Assembly (NCBI GenBank): GCA_016212735.1
Contig: JACRDZ010000239.1
Location: 1 to 11,941, forward strand
Source: Candidatus Firestoneibacteriota bacterium
GTDB lineage: Bacteria; JACRDZ01
Direction of reading: 5' to 3'
Length of the DNA: 11,941 nucleotides
Part shown: positions 1 to 6,120 of the stretch, piece after piece
Layout: every line of letters starts with the position of its first letter
Numbering within the stretch: the stretch's first letter is position 1
Program-made: the position numbers and the translations under genes
The notes under the pieces: generated by a model
Told to the model about the DNA's origin: nothing
Database searches by the model: none
Seen by the model: only the letters and a program-made list of their open reading frames with translations

Positions 1-111
1 ATCAATTTCTTTTTTATATCAATTTTTCCTGTACTCATTACCAATAATTCTATTGTTTTCCCTGTTATAGTAAATGGGTTATAATTTTTAAATTTGTTTT
101 TATTAATTAAT

Positions 112-447
112 TTAATGACCTTGTTGATAATGTGTTGCGTAAAAATCTAACACATTACGAATCATTTTTTGATATTGTGTATTATTTTTTTTGGCAATTG
201 CCATGAATACTACATTCTCATTACATGCTTGTTCTATTTTGCGTGAACCTGTTATTCCTCTTGAATATGCCAGTAGTACTATCTTTAGCAATATTGCAGG
301 ATCATACGCACATCTTCCTGTTTCATCATTTTTGTATCGTGATTCAAATATTGTTAAATCTATGTGTTTATCTACTATTTGATTTATTGCTTCTTCGAAT
401 GTTCCAGGCATTATTTGCTGGTCAAACCTTATTGGGAGCATTACCAT
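112..447 (-). pseudogene. truncated IS1182-like transposase (N-terminal fragment)
   Basis: The 111-residue product matches the N-terminal (DUF772/InsH-type) region of IS1182-family DDE transposases: MLPIRFDQQ near the start, then ESRYKNDETGRCAYDP (about residues 36-51), then LLAYSRGITGSRKIEQACNENVVFMA (about 58-83). Family members are normally about 450-550 residues, so the whole catalytic part with its DDE residues is missing. After about residue 84 the sequence (KKNNTQYQKMIRNVL) no longer follows the usual order and may come from further along the transposase, which would mean an internal deletion. A stop follows at 112-114, and the DNA left of it shows no recognisable remainder. The start ATG is clear, but I see no terminal inverted repeat. 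It begins 20 bp beyond the stop of the DUF3786 gene. It is a dead insertion-sequence relic. Family assignment is by recalled motif and is fairly sure. Confidence 0.8.
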
Positions 448-467
448 TTGGTCATAGGAATAAAAAT

Positions 468-1085
468 TCAGGAAAGTAGGCTTTTAGTAGTTAGAAATGC
501 TGTTCCACATATTCCTTCAAGTACCATATGTTTTTCAATTGTTTCATCAAATAAAATTGTAATTCTGGCAGGGAATTCTACATCTTCTTTCCATAATATA
601 TATGTTATAGGAATTTTAGGAAATGGCCATAAAACAAAAGAAGCATCCCCATAGAAAGCTTTTGTACCTCCCAGGGAAATCCCTTTTTGATAAAAATCTT
701 CAATGTTTTTATCTTTTCCATATTTGTCAGCTAATTGAGTTAAAGGGAGTTCATGCCCTCCCTGAAAGAAAAATTGACCACCTTTCAACTCATGTAATGC
801 ACAAAGTTTACCAGTTGGCACATCTTCTTTTACCTGTACAAGATAAAGTAAAGCAATAAATTTTAAATGGGGATGTATTTCAGGAGTAATCTCCCTGTTT
901 ATAAAAAAATTGTAGTTTGAATTTAAAATAGGCATCATGTAGGAATCAACTTTTCCTTTAATATATTTAGCACCTGAGCGTTTACATACATCTTCCGGAC
1001 TGAATGATAAAAGCTTTTGCCAGAGATCATTTTCTCCAGGGAAAAGATTTACTGTATTTGATTCCCTTTCTGATTTTTTGTACAT
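468..1085 (-). CDS. DUF3786-type protein of unknown function
   Basis: This 205-residue soluble protein has no signal peptide or membrane segment. The C-terminal half resembles DUF3786 as I recall it: KLCALHELKGGQFFFQGGHELP (about 93-114), FYGDASFVLWPFPKIPITYILWKED (about 144-168) and the closing FPARITILFDETIEKHMVLE (171-190). DUF3786 proteins of about 200 residues occur in anaerobic bacteria and archaea, sometimes near corrinoid or metal-cofactor enzymes; their function is not known. I start it at the ATG at 1083-1085, preceded by AAGGAAAA at a good distance. The frame stays open to a TTG at 1178, but that start has no ribosome binding site and the extra residues would be hydrophobic and low in complexity. 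The gene stands alone: a transposase relic lies 20 bp downstream, and the hpf operon is divergent upstream. The final residues could have been altered by the insertion event. Family call moderate, function unassigned. Confidence 0.72.
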   Translation of the reverse strand: MYKKSERESNTVNLFPGENDLWQKLLSFSPEDVCKRSGAKYIKGKVDSYMMPILNSNYNFFINREITPEIHPHLKFIALLYLVQVKEDVPTGKLCALHELKGGQFFFQGGHELPLTQLADKYGKDKNIEDFYQKGISLGGTKAFYGDASFVLWPFPKIPITYILWKEDVEFPARITILFDETIEKHMVLEGICGTAFLTTKSLLS

Positions 1086-1134
1086 TATTTTCCTTAAAGT
1101 CTCGAGCAGACCCTTTCTAAAAAAGTGTAAAAGT

Positions 1135-1163
1135 ATAATACAACAAACTATATAACCATTCAA
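1135..1163 (-). promoter_or_regulatory. probable sigma70-type promoter of the DUF3786 gene
   Basis: On the minus strand TTGAAT (1163-1158) and TATTAT (1140-1135) are separated by exactly 17 bases. The -10 matches consensus at 5 of 6 positions and the -35 at 4 of 6. Transcription would start near 1128, giving a leader of about 40 bases before the ATG at 1085. This also argues against the upstream TTG start at 1178. In AT-rich DNA such pairs arise by chance, so confidence is moderate. Confidence 0.42.
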
Positions 1164-1239
1164 TATAAATTGTTGCAATTACAGGTAAAATATGTTATTC
1201 TCAAAATGTATATTTATGTATTGAAAAATCATTAAAATA

Positions 1240-1269
1240 TTGAAAGGAGTGGTTATATTAACATAAAAT
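1240..1269 (+). promoter_or_regulatory. possible promoter of the hpf-pts operon
   Basis: TTGAAA (1240-1245) and TAAAAT (1264-1269) are 18 bases apart, each one mismatch from the sigma70 consensus. This is the best pair I find in the 300-bp gap before hpf. If used, the transcript would begin near 1276 and carry the whole MITE at 1335-1452 in a leader of about 200 bases. I looked for a sigma54 site, because hpf-ptsN regions often sit near rpoN, and found none with correct spacing. Confidence 0.3.
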
Positions 1270-1334
1270 ATTATACCTTGTTTTAAATATTACAATAATT
1301 GGGTAATTTGCAAAATTATCAAAGTGTAAAAGGA

Positions 1335-1452
1335 GGTACTGTCAAAAGTAAAATGAAAAAAGGGATGAAAAAATGAACCACAGAGATCACAGAGTTTATT
1401 TTTATAATTTTTTAAATCTCTGTGTTCTCTGTGGTTAAGTTTTGACATTACC
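1335..1452. mobile_element. 118-bp MITE with 13-bp TIRs and 8-bp target duplication
   Basis: The terminal inverted repeats are GGTACTGTCAAAA (1335-1347) and TTTTGACATTACC (1440-1452), complementary at 12 of 13 positions. Directly outside both ends is the identical octamer TAAAAGGA (1327-1334 and 1453-1460), as expected for target-site duplication. The element has no coding capacity. Its right half holds the CACAGAG palindrome annotated separately. An 8-bp duplication with TGTCAAAA-type ends fits mobilisation by a transposase of a family such as IS256 or IS1595, but that is inference. It does not match the IS1182 relic at 112-447. The element sits 18 bp before the hpf start codon, just upstream of the AAAGGAG ribosome binding site (1463-1469), so it separates hpf from its original upstream DNA. 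Seen directly: repeats and duplication. Inferred: the mobility class. Confidence 0.8.
1376..1436. repeat. CACAGAG-type palindrome, 19-bp arms
   Basis: AACCACAGAGATCACAGAG (1376-1394) pairs with CTCTGTGTTCTCTGTGGTT (1418-1436) at 18 of 19 positions around a 23-base AT-rich loop. The motif of tandem CACAGAG units facing their complement is, from memory, a recurrent dispersed repeat in many environmental bacterial genomes. Here it is the core of the 118-bp MITE. In RNA it would form a strong hairpin in the hpf leader, ending about 40 bases before the start codon. No T-run follows the right arm, so it is unlikely to be an intrinsic terminator. Confidence 0.8.
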
Positions 1453-1478
1453 TAAAAGGATGAAAGGAGATTTTTTTC

Positions 1479-2030
1479 ATGCATATCTCTATTACGGGGA
1501 GACATATAGATATTACTAATGCTTTAAGAGATTATATAGAAAAAAAAGTAAGTAAATTAAATAAATATTTTAATCATATAATTGAAACACATGTTGTTTT
1601 AAGTTTAGATGGCAAAACATATCAAGTTGTGGAAGTCACTATTCATACTAACGGTATTACTATTCATGGAGAAGAGCGGACTGAAGACATGTATGCTTCA
1701 GTAGACAAAGTAGTAGATAAAATGGAAAGGCAGATAATTAAATATAAGGAAAAAATATCCCAGCATAATCCGCGTCCTTCCTTAAAAAAACTCCATATTA
1801 CAATGAATATAATGCGTTCTGATAGTACAAATGATAATGAAGGACATTCTTATAAAATTATTAAAACTAAAAAATTTGCAGTAAAACCAATGTCTTTAGA
1901 TGAAGCAGTAATGCAGATGGATCTATTAGGAGATGATTTCCTGGTTTTTACAAATGCAAATTCTGACAATACGAATGTAATATACCGCCGTAAAGACGGG
2001 ACTTATGGCTTAATAGAAAAGGAATATTAA
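1479..2030 (+). CDS. hpf: ribosome hibernation promoting factor, long form
   Basis: The 183-residue protein has the two-domain layout of long HPF. The N-terminal S30AE/RaiA domain (about 1-100) starts MHISITGRHIDITNALRDYIEKKVSKLNKYF and includes DMYASVDKVVDKMERQIIKYKEK (70-92). A linker (about 100-124) leads to the C-terminal dimerisation domain (about 125-183) with KTKKFAVKPMSLDEAVMQMDLLGDDFLVF and a terminal VIYRRKDGTYGLIE. Long HPF binds the small ribosomal subunit and joins two 70S particles into inactive 100S dimers in slow growth; the C-terminal domain is the joining part and is absent from short HPF of enteric bacteria. The start is supported by AAAGGAG at 1463-1469. It is the first gene of the operon with EIIA, hprK and rapZ, an arrangement that recalls the rpoN-hpf-ptsN-rapZ clusters of Proteobacteria, but no rpoN is visible. 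A MITE lies directly upstream and may influence expression. Confidence 0.95.
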   Translation: MHISITGRHIDITNALRDYIEKKVSKLNKYFNHIIETHVVLSLDGKTYQVVEVTIHTNGITIHGEERTEDMYASVDKVVDKMERQIIKYKEKISQHNPRPSLKKLHITMNIMRSDSTNDNEGHSYKIIKTKKFAVKPMSLDEAVMQMDLLGDDFLVFTNANSDNTNVIYRRKDGTYGLIEKEY

Positions 2031-2077
2031 ATATAATAAAATGAGTGTTCTTCTAATTGTTATCTGGAGGTGGTAAA

Positions 2078-2542
2078 ATGAAAATTTCAGATTTTTTAAG
2101 TAAAAAAAGTATAATCATAAACCTGGAAGCAGAAGATAAACAAAGTGTTATTAAAGAAATGGTTCTTTTAATGGTAAAAAACAAAGAAATAAAAGATGCG
2201 GATGAAATTATTAAAGTCCTGATGGATAGAGAAAAATTAGGAAGTACAGGGATTGGAGAGGGGATAGCCATACCTCATGGAAAAAGTTCTGTAATTAAAA
2301 AAATTTGTCTTGTTTTCGGACGGTCTTCAACTGGAGTTAATTTTGAAGCTCTGGATGGAGGCCCTGTATATTTATTCTTCCTTTTAGTTGCTCCTCGTGA
2401 AGATGCTGAAAATCTCCATCTTAAAATTTTAGCAAAACTTTCACGTCTTTTAAAAGATAGCCATTTTCGTAATTTATTAAAACAAGCCAAAGATGATTCT
2501 GAAATTTTAAGTATAATAAAATTAGGAGAAGAAGATAGATAA
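2078..2542 (+). CDS. ptsN: PTS EIIA component, PtsN/fructose type
   Basis: A single 154-residue EIIA domain of the fructose/nitrogen class (PTS_EIIA_2). The motif GSTGIGEGIAIPHGKS (55-70) contains the phosphorylatable His67, equivalent to His73 of E. coli PtsN. Also typical are FEALDGGPVYLFFLLVAPRE and HLKILAKLSRLLKD. There is no fused EIIB or EIIC, so it resembles stand-alone regulatory EIIA-Ntr proteins rather than a transport component. It would accept phosphate from HPr, encoded later in the same operon. I start it at the ATG at 2078 because GGAGG (2066-2070) lies seven bases before it; the frame opens earlier at a TTG (2057) that would overlap this ribosome binding site. It lies 47 bp after hpf and 66 bp before hprK. 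A sugar-specific fructose-type EIIA is the alternative; the genomic context favours a regulatory role. Confidence 0.9.
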   Translation: MKISDFLSKKSIIINLEAEDKQSVIKEMVLLMVKNKEIKDADEIIKVLMDREKLGSTGIGEGIAIPHGKSSVIKKICLVFGRSSTGVNFEALDGGPVYLFFLLVAPREDAENLHLKILAKLSRLLKDSHFRNLLKQAKDDSEILSIIKLGEEDR

Positions 2543-2608
2543 CTCCTATATGTTGCCCTCCTTGTCCCAGGGATAATAAATAAAAATTAAGAAATTGGGG
2601 GGATAGAT

Positions 2609-3592
2609 TTGCCTGACTTAAAAGTAGGTAATTTAGTTAAAGAAAATAAAAATATTCTTGATCTTGAACTTCTTACTCAGAATAACGGACTGGATAAAAG
2701 AATTACATCTGGTGGTGTCAATCGTCCAGGTTTGGCCCTGGCAGGATACTTTGACTATTTTGTGTATGAACAAATCCAAATTCTTGGTAAGCGTGAGGTT
2801 TCTTTTTTAAATAAAATAGAAAAAAAGAAACGTAAATCTATTTTAGAAAAACTATTTAGCTATAGCTCTCCCTGTTTTGTTATAACTCGACATTTAGAAC
2901 TACCTGATGATTTCATTGAACTTGCGAATAAACATAATGTTGCAATATTAAGAACAAGTTTGGATAGTGCAACTTTTATTGAAAAAATAATAAATTATCT
3001 ACAGGAGAAATTTGAACCAGCTACAAGTCTTCATGGTGTACTTGTTGACATATTCGGTATTGGAGTTCTCTTAATGGGGAAAAGTGGTATAGGTAAAAGT
3101 GAATGTGCATTGGAATTAATAGGACGGGGACACAGGATTATTTGTGACGATGTTGTTAAAGTAAGACTAAAAGAGGGGAAAACTTTAATAGGAACAGGTG
3201 CTTCTATTATTAAACATCATATGGAAATCAGAGGGTTGGGAATTATTAATATAAAAGACCTCTTTGGAGCGCAAGCTATACGTAATCATGAAAGAATAGG
3301 ACTTGTAGTAAAAATGGAAGAATGGGATGAAAACAAAGAATATGACAGAATAGGTCTTACAGAAAATAAATTTAATATTTTAGGATTGGATGTGCCTGAA
3401 GTTACAGTCCCTGTCAGACCAGGAAGAAATGTTGCTATCATTATTGAAGTTGCAGTACTTAATCTTCGGTTAAAAAAAATGGGATATAATACAGCACGCG
3501 ATTTTAATAAAAATCTGCTTGAGTTAATGCAGAAAAAAGATAAAGAAAAAGATGATATTTTCTGGGATAAGGATTTTTATGAAGAATATTAA
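2609..3592 (+). CDS. hprK: HPr kinase/phosphorylase
   Basis: Bifunctional HprK/P of 327 residues, close to the usual 310-330. It phosphorylates HPr on the regulatory serine with ATP or PPi and reverses this with phosphate. The N-terminal HprK_N domain (about 1-130) is followed by the catalytic domain, with His142 (LHGV), the Walker A loop GKSGIGKS (157-164), Asp180-Asp181, the family signature MEIRGLGIINI (205-215) and VRPGRNVA (269-276). All the motifs I know for the active enzyme are present. Translation starts with TTG at 2609, supported by GGGGGGAT just upstream (2597-2604); the first in-frame ATG is far inside the domain. The last 14 bases overlap rapZ, suggesting translational coupling. 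HPr in this operon carries a serine in the expected place, so enzyme and substrate are encoded together. Confidence 0.96.
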   Translation: MPDLKVGNLVKENKNILDLELLTQNNGLDKRITSGGVNRPGLALAGYFDYFVYEQIQILGKREVSFLNKIEKKKRKSILEKLFSYSSPCFVITRHLELPDDFIELANKHNVAILRTSLDSATFIEKIINYLQEKFEPATSLHGVLVDIFGIGVLLMGKSGIGKSECALELIGRGHRIICDDVVKVRLKEGKTLIGTGASIIKHHMEIRGLGIINIKDLFGAQAIRNHERIGLVVKMEEWDENKEYDRIGLTENKFNILGLDVPEVTVPVRPGRNVAIIIEVAVLNLRLKKMGYNTARDFNKNLLELMQKKDKEKDDIFWDKDFYEEY

Positions 3593-4445
3593 ACTGGTGA
3601 TTATTACAGGATTATCTGGTGCAGGAAAAAGTCAAACTATAAAATATTTTGAAGATTTAGGATATTTCTGTATTGATAATCTTCCTGTTATGTTAATAGA
3701 GAAATTCATTGAAATATGCTCAAAAACAGAAAAAACTATCGATAAAGTGGCTCTTGTTATAGATATACGTGCAGGAGAGTTTCTGGATAGTTTCTGCAAT
3801 GTGCTGGAAAATCTGGAACATGTTGGATTTGGTTATGATATTGTTTTTCTGGAAGCTCAGGATAAAGTTATAATAAGGCGTTACAGTACTACAAGACGAA
3901 AACACCCTTTAGGCGGGAATTCCACTATATGGGATAATATTAACGAAGAAAGGAAAATTCTTACAAGAATCAAAGAAAAAGCCACACTTATTATTGATAC
4001 ATCGGATCTTACTTTACATGAACTCAGAGATATAATTGCAAATAAATTCATTGATAAAGATGAAATTGGCAAAATACTGATAACATTATATGCTTTCGGT
4101 TATAAATATGGAATACCTCTGGATGCTGATCTGGTTTTTGATGTACGTTTTTTGCCTAATCCTTTTTATATAGAGGGACTAAAACCTCTTTCCGGTAAAT
4201 CAGACCGCATTAAAGAATATGTGCTTGGGAATGAAATATCACAAAAATTTCTAAAAAAGCTGAACTCTTTTATTGATTTTTTAATACCAAAATATATATC
4301 AGAAAATAAAGCATATCTGACAATTGCTATAGGATGCACAGGTGGAAAACATAGATCGGTTGTAATAGTTGATGAGATTCTTAGACATTTATCTAAGAAA
4401 AATTATTCAGCTCGTACTATATACAGAGATATAGAAAAAGAATAG
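3579..4445 (+). CDS. rapZ: RNase adapter / nucleotide-binding protein RapZ (YvcJ)
   Basis: The 288-residue protein has the N-terminal P-loop GLSGAGKS (11-18), Walker B-like VIDIRAGE (60-67) and RRKHPLG (106-112). The conserved C-terminal domain has FDVRFLPNPFYIEGLKPLSGKS (187-208) and AIGCTGGKHRSV (250-261). In E. coli RapZ guides RNase E to the sRNA GlmZ and so controls glucosamine-6-phosphate synthase; in Bacillus the homologue YvcJ is a nucleotide-binding protein of less defined role. No GlmZ-like RNA is visible here, so the role of an RNase adapter is not established for this organism. I place the start at the ATG at 3579, with AAGGA at 3569-3573, inside the 3' end of hprK; an earlier ATG at 3552 gives nine poorly conserved extra residues. 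yvcK follows after 12 bp, as in the yvcJ-yvcK pair of Firmicutes, but whiA does not follow. Confidence 0.95.
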   Translation: MKNIKLVIITGLSGAGKSQTIKYFEDLGYFCIDNLPVMLIEKFIEICSKTEKTIDKVALVIDIRAGEFLDSFCNVLENLEHVGFGYDIVFLEAQDKVIIRRYSTTRRKHPLGGNSTIWDNINEERKILTRIKEKATLIIDTSDLTLHELRDIIANKFIDKDEIGKILITLYAFGYKYGIPLDADLVFDVRFLPNPFYIEGLKPLSGKSDRIKEYVLGNEISQKFLKKLNSFIDFLIPKYISENKAYLTIAIGCTGGKHRSVVIVDEILRHLSKKNYSARTIYRDIEKE

Positions 4446-4457
4446 GAATTAAATTAC

Positions 4458-5870
4458 ATGCAAAGACTAAAATGGTTTTATCCTGGAATGAAAATAAAAC
4501 GATGGTTGTTATTATCATTAATAGGGAATATATTTATTTTCTTTGGATTGAGCGAGAGAATAACTTATGATAAAACTTATTTAATGTTTCAGTATCCATC
4601 TTTCTTTTTTAATTCATTTGATCTGATTTTAATAATTGCAGGTAGTATTCTTGTTATTATTGGGATTCAGAAGTCACTGCGTTCAATTCTTAATGTACTT
4701 ATTCCTGAAAAAGAAGATGAAATAGTGAATCTGGTTTTTAAAAAAAGGCAGCTGGAAAAAGGCCCTAAAATTGTTGCTATAGGAGGAGGAACAGGACTTC
4801 CTATTCTGCTTCAAGGTATAAAAGAAATTACAAGTAATATTACTGCAATAGTTACAGTTGCAGATGATGGCGGAAGTTCAGGTAGATTAAGAAAAGATTT
4901 CCAGGTTTTACCACCAGGAGATATACGTAATTGTCTGGTATCTCTTGCAGATCAGGAATTTCTTATGGGAAGTCTTTTCCAGTATAGATTCCCTGAAACA
5001 AGTCAATCATCTCTGGCAGGACATAATTTTGGGAATTTGTTTATTACTGCCATGACGCAGGTCACAGGAGATTTTGATGAAGCTATACGTCAATCAAGTA
5101 AAGTTCTGGCAATTAGAGGACAGGTAATTCCAGCAACACTGGAAAATATTGTTTTAGTAGCTGAATTTGATAACGGAAGTTTTATTGAAGGTGAAAGTAA
5201 AATATCTAAAACTTCAAATAAAATTAAAAAGGTCTTTATCCGTCCTGAAGAATGTAAACCTAATCCTGAATGTATAAAAGCAATTGAAGAAGCGGATATT
5301 ATTATTCTTGCTCCTGGTAGTTTATATACAAGTTTATTGCCAAATCTTATTATTAAAGAAATAACTTCCGTAATACTTAAAAGTTCAGCTTTAAAATTAT
5401 ATATATGTAATATAATGACTCAACCAGGAGAAACGGATGGATATACAGCATCAGAGCATGTTCGTGTTATTCTGGATCATACAGATAAAGGAATTTTTAA
5501 ATATATAATGGTTAATAAAGTCCCTATTTCAGAAAATGTATTAAAGCGTTATAAAGAAAGCAGGGCTGATATTGTAACAACAGATGCTGAAAAATTAAGA
5601 AGTATGGGGATGAAGGTTATTGAAGAAGATCTTCTGTATTCAGGAGACATGGTACGTCATGATCCAAAAAAATTAGCGAAAGCTATTTTAACTCTTTTAA
5701 TAGATACTAATATAAGACAGAGAGACTTATATATAAAGAGACGCTGGGGACTGGATCTTTTAGAAGGCAAAAAACCATCAATTACTAAATTATTTAATAA
5801 AAATTATAAAGTATTTAATACAGATCAAAAACAACAAAAATATGATAATAGAAAAAGATTTTATACTTAA
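4458..5870 (+). CDS. yvcK: YvcK/GluM-type regulator of carbon metabolism and cell shape, with membrane anchor
   Basis: A 470-residue member of the CofD/YvcK family. Two hydrophobic helices lie at the N-terminus (about 15-31 and 52-72), followed by the cytosolic Rossmann-like domain: GGGTGLP (109-115), TVADDGGSSGRLR (133-145), PPGDIRNCL (152-160), GHNFGNLF (188-195), APGSLYTS (285-292) and NIMTQPGETDGYT (318-330). In Bacillus YvcK binds UDP-sugars and is needed for growth on gluconeogenic carbon and for normal cell shape. Bacillus and E. coli homologues are about 300-320 residues and soluble; the longer membrane-anchored form occurs in several other lineages. The CofD transferase reaction is not implied, since YvcK proteins do not make F420. 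The ATG at 4458 has AGGA ten bases upstream. The 3' end overlaps ptsH by 29 bases. Confidence 0.93.
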   Translation: MQRLKWFYPGMKIKRWLLLSLIGNIFIFFGLSERITYDKTYLMFQYPSFFFNSFDLILIIAGSILVIIGIQKSLRSILNVLIPEKEDEIVNLVFKKRQLEKGPKIVAIGGGTGLPILLQGIKEITSNITAIVTVADDGGSSGRLRKDFQVLPPGDIRNCLVSLADQEFLMGSLFQYRFPETSQSSLAGHNFGNLFITAMTQVTGDFDEAIRQSSKVLAIRGQVIPATLENIVLVAEFDNGSFIEGESKISKTSNKIKKVFIRPEECKPNPECIKAIEEADIIILAPGSLYTSLLPNLIIKEITSVILKSSALKLYICNIMTQPGETDGYTASEHVRVILDHTDKGIFKYIMVNKVPISENVLKRYKESRADIVTTDAEKLRSMGMKVIEEDLLYSGDMVRHDPKKLAKAILTLLIDTNIRQRDLYIKRRWGLDLLEGKKPSITKLFNKNYKVFNTDQKQQKYDNRKRFYT

Positions 5871-6111
5871 AAATAAATTGGGAATACATGTCCGGCCTGC
5901 AGCAATGTTAGTTCAGGTCGCTAATAAATTCAAATCTGAAGTTTATCTATGCAAAGATAAACAGACAGTTAATGGCAAAAGTATTATGGGGATTTTAACC
6001 TTAGCTGCAGGACAGGGCAGCAAATTAAGCATACGTATTGAGGGTTCTGACGCAGAGGAAATGCTAAAACAACTTGAAAAACTATTTGAAAATAAATTTG
6101 ATGAGGAATAA
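5842..6111 (+). CDS. ptsH: phosphocarrier protein HPr
   Basis: The 89-residue HPr has both phosphorylation sites: the catalytic His16 in GIHVRPAA (14-21), which takes phosphate from EI, and the regulatory Ser47 in VNGKSIMGILTLAAGQG (43-59), the site used by HprK/P. The residues around Ser47 follow the Gram-positive pattern (KSIMG). The protein can therefore serve both the PEP relay and the serine switch. The gene starts inside yvcK (29-bp overlap) and has no recognisable Shine-Dalgarno sequence (the preceding bases are A-rich), so translation may depend on coupling to yvcK. ptsI follows after nine bases. An alternative Crh-like identity is excluded by the presence of His16. Confidence 0.96.
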   Translation: MIIEKDFILKNKLGIHVRPAAMLVQVANKFKSEVYLCKDKQTVNGKSIMGILTLAAGQGSKLSIRIEGSDAEEMLKQLEKLFENKFDEE

Positions 6112-6120
6112 AGGTGCTTC

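Noticed and set aside
1..111. A minus-strand open frame running off the left edge, which could encode a start such as MSTGKIDIKKKL from an ATG at 36-38.
   Set aside because: Only 12 codons after the ATG lie in the window, there is no ribosome binding site, and open frames of this length are expected by chance at this A+T content. It does not resemble the missing part of the transposase.
1300..1320. A sigma54-like word (TTGGGTAATTTGC) upstream of hpf.
   Set aside because: The GG and GC elements are only 7 bases apart instead of 10, so it cannot be a normal -24/-12 promoter.
1376..1436. The CACAGAG palindrome as an intrinsic terminator or CRISPR-like repeat.
   Set aside because: No T-run follows the right arm and there is a single unit without spacers; it is better explained as the core of the MITE.
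2543..2608. A possible terminator or promoter between the EIIA gene and hprK (CCCT...AGGG).
   Set aside because: The stem is only four base pairs and is not followed by a T-run; the genes look co-transcribed.
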